Shown: positions 35,905 through 44,740 of the stretch, in pieces
Layout of the letters: each line of letters opens with the position of its first letter
Numbering within the stretch: the stretch's first letter is position 1
Assembly: GCA_017522065.1 (NCBI GenBank)
Contig: JAFXAD010000050.1
Span: 89,216-153,215 of the forward strand
Source of the DNA: Bacteroidales bacterium
GTDB taxonomy: Bacteria > Bacteroidota > Bacteroidia > Bacteroidales > P3
Length of the DNA: 64,000 bases
Direction of reading: 5' to 3'
Notes under the pieces: generated by a model
The model's input: the letters and a program-made list of their open reading frames with translations, nothing else
Told to the model about the DNA's origin: nothing
Database searches by the model: none
Translations under genes and position numbers: made by a program

Positions 35905-37044
35905 TCAAAGAAAGAATTTTCGAACTGAAACAATAATATGACGAACTTCCTCATCCGTCAGCTCATAAAACATTGGCAAACGCACAAGACAATCAGCATA
36001 ATGATCACATTGTGGCAAATTAGGAATACATCCAACATGATGTTCACGATAGTAATCACTCAAATGTAAACTCAGATAGTGAAATACTGCACCTACACCT
36101 TGTTCTTTGAGGAAAGCTATCAATTTAGTACGTTCATCAAGGTTACGGCATACCAAATAGAACATGTGAGCATTATTGGAGGCATATTCTGGCATATCGG
36201 GCATGGTAAAATAACCTTTTGCTGCTAAGTCCTTCAATCCTTCATAATATAAATTCCAAATAGTTTTGCGGCGAGCCTGAATGGTATCAAGACTCTCCAA
36301 CTGTGCCCAGAGAAAAGCTGTGTTTATTTCAGAAGGGAGGAAGCTAGAACCGGTATCCACCCAACCGTACTTATTCACCATTCCGCGGAAGAACTCCGCA
36401 CGGTTGGTACCCTTCTCCCAAATGATTTCGGCACGACGAATAAAACGCTCGTCGTTGACGCAAAGCAAACCTCCTTCACCACCTGCGGTCACATTCTTTG
36501 TTTCATGGAAAGAAAAGCATCCCAAATTGCCAATACCACCAAGAGGCTTGCCCTTGTAGTAAGAATCAATGGCCTGGGCAGCATCCTCAACCACAAACAG
36601 GCTATGGCGATTGGCAATGTCCATAATCTTATCCATGTCGCATGCCACACCAGCATAATGAACAGGAACAATTACTTTGGTCTTGTCTGTAATTAAAGCT
36701 TCAATCCTGTCAGGGTCGATGTTAGGATTATTCTCACAACTATCCGCAAAGACGATTCTTGCACCCTGACGAACAAACGCGAGGGCAGAGGAAACGAAAG
36801 TGTACGAAGGCACAATCACCTCATCGCCAGGCTTCACATCGCAGAGAATGGCGGCCATCTCCAATGCATCTGTACCTGAAGTGGTCATGATAGCTTTTTT
36901 GAAGCCATATTTTTCTTCAAAGAATTGTTGACATTTCTTTGTAAACACACCATTACCAGACAGTTTACCGGTGTAAACAGCCTGATACATATAATGGGCC
37001 TCCTTGCCCGTCAAAAAGGGTTTGTTGAATGGAATTCTAATCAT
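35905..37044 (-). CDS. wecE: dTDP-4-amino-4,6-dideoxygalactose transaminase
   Basis: 379 aa from the ATG at 37044 (MIRIPFNKPFLTGKEAHYMY). PLP aminotransferase with TTSGTDALEMAAIL, VVEDAAQAIDSYYKGKPLGG (Asp and WecE-type extension) and FSFHETKNVTAGGEGG with the catalytic lysine. The 'FHETKN...GEGG' and SSFLPSEINTAFLWAQLE segments are specific for WecE/RffA rather than other StrS-type enzymes. It makes dTDP-Fuc4N from dTDP-4-keto-6-deoxyglucose, consistent with rfbA in the same operon, although rfbB (the dehydratase) is not in the window. Possible acceptor of an amino acid through the ATP-grasp ligases. Confidence 0.93.
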   Translation of the reverse strand: MIRIPFNKPFLTGKEAHYMYQAVYTGKLSGNGVFTKKCQQFFEEKYGFKKAIMTTSGTDALEMAAILCDVKPGDEVIVPSYTFVSSALAFVRQGARIVFADSCENNPNIDPDRIEALITDKTKVIVPVHYAGVACDMDKIMDIANRHSLFVVEDAAQAIDSYYKGKPLGGIGNLGCFSFHETKNVTAGGEGGLLCVNDERFIRRAEIIWEKGTNRAEFFRGMVNKYGWVDTGSSFLPSEINTAFLWAQLESLDTIQARRKTIWNLYYEGLKDLAAKGYFTMPDMPEYASNNAHMFYLVCRNLDERTKLIAFLKEQGVGAVFHYLSLHLSDYYREHHVGCIPNLPQCDHYADCLVRLPMFYELTDEEVRHIIVSVRKFFL

Positions 37045-37139
37045 ATTGTCTATTCGTTTCTTACTATTAAAAGATATTAAAAGCACTCTAACTTTTCACT
37101 AGTTAAATACTTGCATTACATGGCTTAAAAATCAAAAAT

Positions 37140-38417
37140 TTAAATAATACTAGTTAGGTAATTATCCATTTTACGACATACACTACTTAAAAGCATCAGG
37201 GAGTTGTTTTCATCATAAACCTTTATACTACTCTTAATTTTACTTATAGATATAGAAAGAGCCTTCAAATCTTTAGACACAATATGTATTTTAGCAAAAG
37301 TTTGACCAAGAGTTCCTTTAAGTTTTTCAGGCATTTCGTCACCAATATTATAAAATTGTGTATATTTAACAACATCAGACATGTTTGTCACTTCATCAAT
37401 ACCTTCAATTCTGCCTATAACACCTGGCTTAATCAATAAAACAAGACAGCATGCAATTTGAGAGAAAAATGGATTTACTTTCTCCCAAACAATTTGATCA
37501 CACATAGAGCCTGTTAGAGCATAATTAATAAGCATTTTTATATAATCCACCCCGATCATTTCATTTAAGAGAATAGAACTTTGTCCACCCCCAACTCTAT
37601 ATCCCATCTCATAAAAATGAAATCCTTCTTCATCATAAAACGACTCTATGAATAGAGTACCATTCTTTAAGCCAATGCTTTGAAACATTTTTATTACTTT
37701 ATCATTCAGAGTTTCAATATATTCCAACATGCGATTTGATGGATATATAACTCCTGCAGTTAATGGTGTATTATTACCTTGTTCATCATTTACATACTTA
37801 TCTCCAACAGCAGAAAGTTTGATGTTTCCATCCCTAATAATGTAATCAATATTAATACATTCTACATTCCTACTATCCATATACTTTTCAACTAAAAAAG
37901 AACTTGTAGGAGAGAAACTCTTGGCATATTCTATACCTTTACGAAAAGAATCTTTATCATTACAAATTAAAATCCCCCTACCAGAATAACTATCAGATGG
38001 CTTAGTAATACAAGGAAACTTAACATTACTTTCATCATACTCTTTTACTACTGGGACACCGCTATTAATACATAGTCTTTTAAACAAAATCTTGCTTTTG
38101 GTTATATCTATCTGATCTTGTGTAGCATAAAAAGGCAAACCAAGTTTACTACAAAGAATACAAGCTACTGTCGTATTAAAATCTTCATAGCCTGTAAATA
38201 CGCCGTTAATTTTTTCTGCCTTAGCTAATTCTATTAATCCGTCAATATCTCCTGTACTTATATTATATGCCTTATCCGAATATTTTTTAGCTGGAGCTGA
38301 TGGATTGTTATCAGTAACAATGGTATAAACGCCCATTTTTTTTGCAGTATTAACTACATGTATCAATAATGTAGTTCCACCTAGAATAAGCAACCGCTTA
38401 CCATTTAACCCTGTCAT
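37140..38417 (-). CDS. ATP-grasp ligase (copy 2)
   Basis: 425 aa. N-terminal domain LLILGGTTLLIHVVNTAKKM and KINGVFTGYEDFNTTVACIL. ATP-grasp core: FPCITKPSDSYSGRGILICN, SSFLVEKYMDSRNVECINID, and FHFYEMGYRVGGGQSSILLN, where the canonical 'E.N.R' metal site reads EMGYR. This substitution (Asn to Gly) is also seen in some family members. AT-rich, unlike copy 1. The gene is separated from copy 1 by 89 bp of non-coding DNA and from wecE by 95 bp. Confidence 0.82.
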   Translation of the reverse strand: MTGLNGKRLLILGGTTLLIHVVNTAKKMGVYTIVTDNNPSAPAKKYSDKAYNISTGDIDGLIELAKAEKINGVFTGYEDFNTTVACILCSKLGLPFYATQDQIDITKSKILFKRLCINSGVPVVKEYDESNVKFPCITKPSDSYSGRGILICNDKDSFRKGIEYAKSFSPTSSFLVEKYMDSRNVECINIDYIIRDGNIKLSAVGDKYVNDEQGNNTPLTAGVIYPSNRMLEYIETLNDKVIKMFQSIGLKNGTLFIESFYDEEGFHFYEMGYRVGGGQSSILLNEMIGVDYIKMLINYALTGSMCDQIVWEKVNPFFSQIACCLVLLIKPGVIGRIEGIDEVTNMSDVVKYTQFYNIGDEMPEKLKGTLGQTFAKIHIVSKDLKALSISISKIKSSIKVYDENNSLMLLSSVCRKMDNYLTSII

Positions 38418-38506
38418 TTTAATTATTGTTTTATGTAAATAAAATATTAATTAACCATTTAGCATTTTAATAAAACGAAAAACATCATTTAATTATATTC
38501 AATCAA

Positions 38507-39625
38507 TTACTGATTTAAGAATCTCCTGTCTGATTGATATATAAGATAACCACTCCTATCTGCACTGCATTCAATACGACGTAGTTCATTATCCGTAATA
38601 GCAGCTTCAACTATCTCAGGGTAATTATTCCAATTTTCAATGATAGGTTTTAGATGTTTTGTTTCTTCCGACAGGAAATACACACCCGCAAACTTGTTCA
38701 CTGTCAGTTTCGGCTCTTCAAAATCGCCAAAAGCTACATCTATTACTCCTTTCAGAAAGTCATAACCAGTTGACAGCTTAACAAGGTTAGAACCAATGAA
38801 ATCTCCTCCCATTCGTGCACCAATTTCAATTACTCGTATATCACCGTCCTTGGCAATCTTCAATTCAGCATGGGATGCTCCATATTGTATATGAAGCGCA
38901 TCCAAAGCGTTAAGGACAATCGCTTTTACTTTGGTTTGAATATCCTCTGGAAGTGAAGCCGGCTGGTGATGTTCAATCTCGACAAAGAAAGGAGCTTCGG
39001 TAGTTACTTTATCTGTAATCTGGAGCACATAATGCTTGCCTTTGAAAGAGATTGATTCAACGCTTATCTCACGTCCCTCCACAAACTCCTCGATAACGGC
39101 TTTCTTTTGAAAAGATTCATTGCAAGCACGCTCAACAGCTTTTTGTAAATCCTCCATCCTCTCCACTTTTTCAACCCCACGGCTCCCAGAACGGTCGGTA
39201 GGCTTCACAATAACCGGGAAACGAAAAGATTTGGAAACTTCTGGTACCACACCATCTGTTAAACAAAACCTAGGTGAAGGAACATTGTGTTCCATAAAAC
39301 ACTGACGCATCAGGTACTTATTCGTGGATGTTTGAGAATACTTGTCTGGATTCCCTACTAACCCCATCTGTTCCGCCACATAGTTAACCGTCAGTGTTGC
39401 CACATCAGAGGCAATTGTGGTAATGCCATCAATTTTTTCTTCCTTGCATACCTTCAAAATCGCCTCTTTGTCAATCGTAGAGATAGGATAAAATTTGTCG
39501 CACAAATCCTTGCACACTGCCCCTTCTTCCCAAGCAAAGCAGATGGAGTACACTCCCAACTCTTTGCATTTCTCCACAAGCGGCTGTTGGAGGTAACTTG
39601 CGCCAATGATTGCGATTTTTTTCAT
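38507..39625 (-). CDS. ATP-grasp ligase (copy 1)
   Basis: 372 aa. N-terminal IAIIGASYLQQPLVEKCKEL and IDGITTIASDVATLTVNYVA. Core: FRFPVIVKPTDRSGSRGVEK (nucleotide lysine/loop), AVIEEFVEGREISVESISFK, and IRVIEIGARMGGDFIGSNLV (metal site). It is similar in style to copy 3 (23356) but distinct. It lies 17 bp downstream of rfbA on the minus strand, near the promoter-proximal end of the capsule operon. Likely forms an amide between an amino sugar or uronic acid and an amino acid; substrate unknown. Confidence 0.84.
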   Translation of the reverse strand: MKKIAIIGASYLQQPLVEKCKELGVYSICFAWEEGAVCKDLCDKFYPISTIDKEAILKVCKEEKIDGITTIASDVATLTVNYVAEQMGLVGNPDKYSQTSTNKYLMRQCFMEHNVPSPRFCLTDGVVPEVSKSFRFPVIVKPTDRSGSRGVEKVERMEDLQKAVERACNESFQKKAVIEEFVEGREISVESISFKGKHYVLQITDKVTTEAPFFVEIEHHQPASLPEDIQTKVKAIVLNALDALHIQYGASHAELKIAKDGDIRVIEIGARMGGDFIGSNLVKLSTGYDFLKGVIDVAFGDFEEPKLTVNKFAGVYFLSEETKHLKPIIENWNNYPEIVEAAITDNELRRIECSADRSGYLIYQSDRRFLNQ

Positions 39626-39642
39626 TTGCCTATTAAACTTGT

Positions 39643-40578
39643 TTATTCATTGTGACCTAACAAACCGTGGTGCGTTAGACTTATAGAATTAATTTCTTCC
39701 TTCATTTCTTCAATCACCTTTAGAAGATATTGACCATATTGATTCTTGAGCATCGGTTTGGCTAACTCTCGCATCTTCTCCTCGGTTATCCAACCATTGC
39801 GGTAAGCGATACCTTCCAAGCATGCCACCTTCAGTCCTTGACGCTTTTCTATGACTTCTACAAATGTGGAAGCCTCGCTTAAAGAATCATGGGTTCCTGT
39901 ATCCAGCCATGCGAATCCGCGACCAAACACTTGCACCTTCAACTCACCATCTTTCAGAAACTCTTGGTTAACGGTTGTGATTTCCAATTCACCACGAGCA
40001 GAAGGCTTAATCCGCTTTGCCACATCCACAACCTTGTTGGGATAGAAGTAGAGACCAACCACAGCATAGTTTGATTTAGGATTTACAGGTTTTTCTTCAA
40101 TACTCAAGCAGTTACCCTGTTTATCAAATTCAGCCACACCATAGCGCTCAGGATCTGATACCCAATAACCGAACACAGTGGCTTTCTTATTTTCTTCAGC
40201 ATCTTTAACAGCTCTACGAAGCAAACTGGTAAAACCACTGCCATAAAAGATGTTATCTCCGAGAACCAAACATGCACTGTCGTTACCAATAAACTTCTCT
40301 CCAATAATAAAAGCCTGTGCCAATCCATCGGGTGAGGGTTGCTCAGCATACTCAAAGTGAACTCCGTAGTCGGAGCCATCGCCAAGGAGACGTTTAAAGC
40401 CAGGTAGGTCGTATGGTGTGGAGATGATGAGTATATCCCTTATTCCTGCCAGCATTAAAGCCGAAATCGGGTAATACACCATGGGTTTATCATAAATCGG
40501 GAGCAATTGCTTGCTCACGCCCTTAGTAATAGGGTACAATCTTGTGCCAGAACCACCAGCAAGAACTATGCCTTTCAT
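39643..40578 (-). CDS. rfbA: Glucose-1-phosphate thymidylyltransferase
   Basis: 311 aa. The signature [20 protein letters not shown] is at the N-terminus, followed by [40 protein letters not shown] and [20 protein letters not shown]. All are diagnostic of RfbA/RmlA, which makes dTDP-glucose. About 15 residues at the C-terminus ([15 protein letters not shown]) extend beyond the usual ~290 aa. It sits between galE and the first ATP-grasp gene and supplies precursor for wecE. Confidence 0.95.
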   Translation of the reverse strand: MKGIVLAGGSGTRLYPITKGVSKQLLPIYDKPMVYYPISALMLAGIRDILIISTPYDLPGFKRLLGDGSDYGVHFEYAEQPSPDGLAQAFIIGEKFIGNDSACLVLGDNIFYGSGFTSLLRRAVKDAEENKKATVFGYWVSDPERYGVAEFDKQGNCLSIEEKPVNPKSNYAVVGLYFYPNKVVDVAKRIKPSARGELEITTVNQEFLKDGELKVQVFGRGFAWLDTGTHDSLSEASTFVEVIEKRQGLKVACLEGIAYRNGWITEEKMRELAKPMLKNQYGQYLLKVIEEMKEEINSISLTHHGLLGHNE

Positions 40579-40590
40579 ATTTGTATAATA

Positions 40591-41610
40591 TTATTCGTTA
40601 TAACCTTCAGGATTGTTTTTTTGCCAATTCCAACTATCACGTACCATATCCTCTATTCCATATTTGGCTTCCCAGCCAAGCTCTTCTTTTGCCTTGGCAG
40701 GATTGCAGTAACAAGTTGCAATATCACCGGCACGGCGAGGCTTGATGTTAAAAGGTACGTCAACTCCATTTACTTTAATGAAAGCTTTCACCATATCCAA
40801 TACACTGTAACCATGGCCTGTGCCTATGTTATAAATACCAATACCGCAATTTCGTGCTATAGCTTGCAAGGCACAGACATGAGCTGCTGCAAGGTCACAG
40901 ACATGAATATAGTCGCGCACTCCTGTGCCATCAGGCGTGGGATAGTCATTTCCAAACACGCCAAGCTCTTTTCGTTTCCCCACAGCAACCTGAGTGATAT
41001 AAGGCATCAAGTTATTGGGAATACCATTAGGGTTCTCACCAATACGGCCGCTTGAATGAGCACCAACGGGATTGAAGTAGCGAAGCAACACCACATTCCA
41101 TTCAGGATCTGCCTTTTGGATGTCTATCAAAACCTGCTCCAACATACTTTTAGTCCAACCGTAAGGGTTGGTGCATTGACCTTTGGGACAGTTTTCTGTA
41201 ATTGGTATCTCATCTGGGTCTCCGTACACAGTGGCACTGGAACTGAAGATTATATTCTTACAGCCATGCTTACGCATTACATCCACAAGCACAAGAGTAC
41301 CACCAATGTTATTCTCATAATACTCCCAAGGCTTTTCTACGCTTTCACCAACAGCCTTAAGCCCTGCAAAGTGGATGCATGCATCAAATTGGTGTTCGGC
41401 AAATACTTTTTCAAGTCTTTCACGGTCACGGATATCGACTTGATAAAACGTTATTTCTGGCACTCCAATAATCTCTGCAACACGTTGCAAAGCAATTGGA
41501 TTGCTATTGCTGAGGTTATCAACTACAACAGCGGTATGTCCCGCTTTATAAAGTTCAACTAAAGTATGGGAGCCTATAAAACCTGCTCCACCGCTGACTA
41601 ATATATTCAT
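40591..41610 (-). CDS. galE: UDP-glucose 4-epimerase
   Basis: 339 aa short-chain dehydrogenase fold: NILVSGGAGFIGSHTLVELY (NAD site), IIFSSSATVYGDPDEIPITE, NPYGWTKSMLEQVL (Y-x3-K catalytic pair), and VVLLRYFNPVGAHSSGRIGE, which is specific for GalE. Interconverts UDP-glucose and UDP-galactose. It is the first gene of the capsule operon on the minus strand. Upstream bases 41611-41784 hold a tRNA-like remnant but no convincing -7 box that I can see. Confidence 0.95.
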   Translation of the reverse strand: MNILVSGGAGFIGSHTLVELYKAGHTAVVVDNLSNSNPIALQRVAEIIGVPEITFYQVDIRDRERLEKVFAEHQFDACIHFAGLKAVGESVEKPWEYYENNIGGTLVLVDVMRKHGCKNIIFSSSATVYGDPDEIPITENCPKGQCTNPYGWTKSMLEQVLIDIQKADPEWNVVLLRYFNPVGAHSSGRIGENPNGIPNNLMPYITQVAVGKRKELGVFGNDYPTPDGTGVRDYIHVCDLAAAHVCALQAIARNCGIGIYNIGTGHGYSVLDMVKAFIKVNGVDVPFNIKPRRAGDIATCYCNPAKAKEELGWEAKYGIEDMVRDSWNWQKNNPEGYNE

Positions 41611-41649
41611 TGCCTTATATTTTTCTTTCGTTAGAGTTTAGGGGCATGG

Positions 41650-41692
41650 GGTCCGCTGGGAATTGAACCTTTAATTGAGAGACCAACGGACC
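41650..41692 (-). other. tRNA-Glu-like remnant without anticodon arm
   Basis: On the minus strand the sequence begins GGTCCGTTGGTCT and ends GGTTCAATTCCCAGCGGACC. The 5' and 3' ends pair as a tRNA acceptor stem (7 bp), and GGTTCAATTCC resembles a T-loop, but the middle is only about 23 bases, so the anticodon arm is missing. Bacterial tRNA-Glu genes begin with a very similar GGTCCGT. It is not a functional tRNA; a leftover of a tRNA or of an integration site is the best guess. The rest of 41611-41784 holds no other feature that I can see. Confidence 0.35.
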
Positions 41693-41784
41693 ACTCGATT
41701 CCCTTTATTTTGGAGCAGTCGGGCTATGCGGAAGACCCTCCTGCCCTGTGAGCGGTCTTGGCTGCGCGTAAAGACCTAGAACCG

Positions 41785-42066
41785 CTATATCTTTATGAAT
41801 TTCGTTTCGTTCTGTTCAATTCTACCTTCACCAATAATCTTCTCCAGAATAATGCTGACTCTTTCGCTGTCTTTCTGATCCAGTTGATTGCTCTCGTATA
41901 TACCATTGTATGCGGTTCTGCCCTCTTCCATCGCCCGATAGAGGATGTAAGAGCATACGCCTTTAAAGGTAAACTCTGAGCGTTACATGGCAATGAATTC
42001 CTCGATGAGTATGCGAAGCTGTTGGTCGGTATAAGTGATAGATATTGGGGTGTTATTGTTTATCAT
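41785..42066 (-). pseudogene. Small 93-codon gene with an in-frame TAA at codon 28
   Basis: From the ATG at 42066 the frame reads MINNNTPISITYTDQQLRIL then IEEFIAM, TAA (41983-41985), and stays open as RSEFTFKGVCSYILYRAMEE, ending with a TAG at 41785. The two halves look like one continuous small winged-helix-like protein. The start is 8 bp after the TPR gene stop, so it is the last gene of the DUF2971/pseudokinase/TPR unit. Either the gene is dead or the stop is bypassed. A single CAA to TAA change would explain it. No family recognised. Confidence 0.6.
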
Positions 42067-42073
42067 TTAAAAA

Positions 42074-43645
42074 CTATTTTTTATTTTTCAATTCAACTTC
42101 TGCACGAATGTCTTTTTTCAGTTGTTCGGTTTCATCGTCGAAGCCTGTGTTGAGCGAATCAAGTTCGTTGATGATATTGGGGTCGTAATCGTCGCAACAA
42201 TGCACTTCTTCACGGATCATATTCAGTCGGGCTTTGTCGGCCAAATTTTTCTTACGAAGCCTTTTTGCGGTATCGATTGACAGCTGATAATAAGCACGCC
42301 CCTCATCAATATTGTTTTTACGATATTCAATCAAACCTTTAGTGGCCAGCAAGCATATACCATTATCGACATTTTCTTTCAGCCGACGCTCAACATTGAT
42401 TTTTGAATAATACTGTTCGGCTTCTTCCGTCTTGTCAGATAAGCCAAGAGCATAAATCAAATTGTTGGTCATGACGAAATCTTGAGAATTCATGTCGAGC
42501 CACCGCCTGATGATTGCCGCCGAGTAATCGTACTTCTTCAGGAAAGTACACGACAAATCAAAAGCAAACGACACGGGTTCGCTTGAGAACCTAAATTCGC
42601 GCATCCAATGAATGGATGAAAGAAACGCCTCCTCGAAGTTACCCATCACAATATAATTGCGTGTGTCGGCCTCGTCTTTGTGCGTAATGGCACCAAATTG
42701 ACCATAATCGAAGAGCCTTTTTGACTCTGCTTTCGCAATATACTCGGCTTGCGCCAAACTATTGTCGTTAGGCTCTCGCAAGCCCATTCCAAACATCTGC
42801 TGCCAATCCTTACGCTTGCCAGCCTTATGATCCTCCTTACAGATGGCGAAACAAAGTTCGCTACTACTATAGGGAGAATAATTGTCAGACAATACCAATT
42901 TACGGCCGGCATTGATGTGCTTTGAAGAGCGTTTCATTACGGAAGTCACCGCTATTTCTGCTGCTAAAAGCCACGGGTCGTTATTGATCCAGCCGTTGTT
43001 GTTGAGTATTTTCCTCGCACGGGATGTATCGCCAATATGCACAAAGAAACGTGCTGCACAACGGGAAACAAACCGATTGTGTGGAGCAAGCTGCACCGCA
43101 CCGTTCATATAAAATTCGGCCTTTTCGTTCAATCCCAAATCGGCATAACATCTGGCCAATTCGCAATAGGTTATGGGATTGTAACAGAAATTGCGCAGCT
43201 GCCTTCTTAATTGTCCGATTCGTGCTTTGGTTTTTATTTCTTGGTTGTCCAAACCAAAAATCAACGTTTCGGCACGTTCTTCAAATGTAAGAATCTTATC
43301 TTCGGGCTTGGCAATAATAACACTTTCAGGCTCTTTCAACAAATAGTTAGCCACATCAACAGCCAATGGTGAGCAGTCGTCGCAGTTGTTCAACATAAAC
43401 TCAGCCGCTTTAATAACTTCGGGCAGTTTTGTGTTGTCGCTGGCCACTGCGGCATTGATCAAATCGGCTGCGGTGGTAATGGTGTGACGGTCTTGCCAAG
43501 CACCCATATATTCGCCAAAACGGTCGAAACGAATCGGCACTATACTTTTCTGGGTATAGGCCAACTCACCCACCCGTGCAGACTCGTCGTAGCTCCTCCA
43601 CAGTGGAATGATATTGCGTTTTTCCTCGTTCCTGATGCTTGCCAT
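42074..43645 (-). CDS. Tetratricopeptide-type helical repeat protein of the pseudokinase module
   Basis: 523 aa. N-terminal ~70 residues are non-repetitive (NIIPLWRSYDESARVGELAY). From about 160 there are TPR-like units, for example NPITYCELARCYADLGLNEK then AEFYMNGAVQLAPHNRFVSR, and later YDYSAAIIRRWLDMNSQDFV and TKGLIEYRKNNIDEGRAYYQ. No enzymatic motif or membrane segment. The start coincides with the last base of the pseudokinase stop codon (one-base overlap). A scaffold or sensor role is likely. I know of no family with this full-length architecture. Confidence 0.7.
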   Translation of the reverse strand: MASIRNEEKRNIIPLWRSYDESARVGELAYTQKSIVPIRFDRFGEYMGAWQDRHTITTAADLINAAVASDNTKLPEVIKAAEFMLNNCDDCSPLAVDVANYLLKEPESVIIAKPEDKILTFEERAETLIFGLDNQEIKTKARIGQLRRQLRNFCYNPITYCELARCYADLGLNEKAEFYMNGAVQLAPHNRFVSRCAARFFVHIGDTSRARKILNNNGWINNDPWLLAAEIAVTSVMKRSSKHINAGRKLVLSDNYSPYSSSELCFAICKEDHKAGKRKDWQQMFGMGLREPNDNSLAQAEYIAKAESKRLFDYGQFGAITHKDEADTRNYIVMGNFEEAFLSSIHWMREFRFSSEPVSFAFDLSCTFLKKYDYSAAIIRRWLDMNSQDFVMTNNLIYALGLSDKTEEAEQYYSKINVERRLKENVDNGICLLATKGLIEYRKNNIDEGRAYYQLSIDTAKRLRKKNLADKARLNMIREEVHCCDDYDPNIINELDSLNTGFDDETEQLKKDIRAEVELKNKK

Positions 43646-44736
43646 TATTTATGGTTCTTTTGTGATAAAAGCCGTTGTGCCTTTCTGTACAGAATATCCA
43701 ATTGGGTAAGAACACGCTGCAGGTCAGCATTCTTCTGTGCGGTGTCGAAGTTTCCCGGATAGCCACGCTTGGTGGGGTCAGGGTTGCAAAGACAGGAAAT
43801 CATACCAATGATAGGCTCCTGCAACTCTTCTTCGCAAATGCAACTTTTAAGGTTCCCAAGAATGGTGTCGAAAGCATTTGTTATCTCGGGCAACACTGCG
43901 TCATAACCAATACCACGGCTTGCCCATTCCTTTAACGTGCACGGGAGATGAAGGTCAAGCAGCGTAGTCATATTGAGTGAGGTCAAGTAATAAACTACCA
44001 AATTGCCTAACATATACGTGTCTATCTGATAATAAGCACTCATCTTGTCGGGAATCACATAATCGAAGTAAGCCTCGGGCGGTGCGTAGGTCAAATCGCC
44101 ATTAAACATTTTGCTTCGTTCGGGTGACTTGAGGTCTTTTTGGTCGCATCGAGAGGTGTGAAGTGCCCCCAGCTTATATTTGCTGTTGGTTTCAAAAACC
44201 TCCACGCTTTGGGGTGTTATATTATGATGGGCGATTTCGTTGGTGTGAAGCTGTTTCACCCCCTTGGCCACCTGATGCAGTGATTTGAGCTTGTCAACCA
44301 ACAGTCCCAGATTTACAACCAAATCAGTGGTTGACGAATACTTAAGGAAATCGCCTATCTTGCCTTCGGAAAGCTCATAAACAACATAAGTCACCGTTGG
44401 GATAATATAACCATTCAATTCCAACTCGCCTGAATCAATATAACGAATTACATTGTTCATGTGACGTCCGGCACAAGCTTCGGCAATCTTGGTCTCGTAA
44501 TGAAACGCTGTAGTTTCACGGCCAAGTAGCTCGGTACGACCTATACCCTCCTCTTTACTGCCTCTGTTGCACTTCTCGGTATCCAACACCTTCATGATGG
44601 CCGAACCATTCTCGTCCTCAACGTGATAAAACAACGAATACTGGGCGGTGGTGTCGTTATTCACAATAAGATCACCAACCTTCCAATTGCCTATGGTCTT
44701 ACCCGTCAAATCCGAACTAGCAAAATCTGTTCTCAT
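43645..44736 (-). CDS. Protein kinase-like protein lacking catalytic residues (predicted pseudokinase)
   Basis: 363 aa with an N-lobe and C-lobe in kinase order: the AIMKVLD lysine (K49), helix-C region around E72, YVVYELSEGKIGDFLKY hinge, LHQVAKGVKQLHTNEIAHHN (catalytic-loop position), LTYAPPEAYFDYV (APE motif) and QIDTYMLGNLVVYYL (helix F Asp). The catalytic HRD reads HHN (170-172), the loop lysine is missing, and the DFG position reads GALH (about 190-193). It should bind, but not efficiently use, ATP. It lies 4 bp downstream of the DUF2971 gene and overlaps the TPR gene by one base. Confidence 0.75.
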   Translation of the reverse strand: MRTDFASSDLTGKTIGNWKVGDLIVNNDTTAQYSLFYHVEDENGSAIMKVLDTEKCNRGSKEEGIGRTELLGRETTAFHYETKIAEACAGRHMNNVIRYIDSGELELNGYIIPTVTYVVYELSEGKIGDFLKYSSTTDLVVNLGLLVDKLKSLHQVAKGVKQLHTNEIAHHNITPQSVEVFETNSKYKLGALHTSRCDQKDLKSPERSKMFNGDLTYAPPEAYFDYVIPDKMSAYYQIDTYMLGNLVVYYLTSLNMTTLLDLHLPCTLKEWASRGIGYDAVLPEITNAFDTILGNLKSCICEEELQEPIIGMISCLCNPDPTKRGYPGNFDTAQKNADLQRVLTQLDILYRKAQRLLSQKNHK

Positions 44737-44740
44737 AACT

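Noticed and set aside
41758-41979. 73-codon plus-strand ORF
   Set aside because: Antisense to the small split gene, which is better supported by its position after the TPR gene and continuous frame.
41611-42066. Invertible promoter for the capsule operon
   Set aside because: The only inverted pair (41650-41692) has a 23-base middle and looks like a tRNA remnant; no -7 box lies inside and no invertase gene is near.
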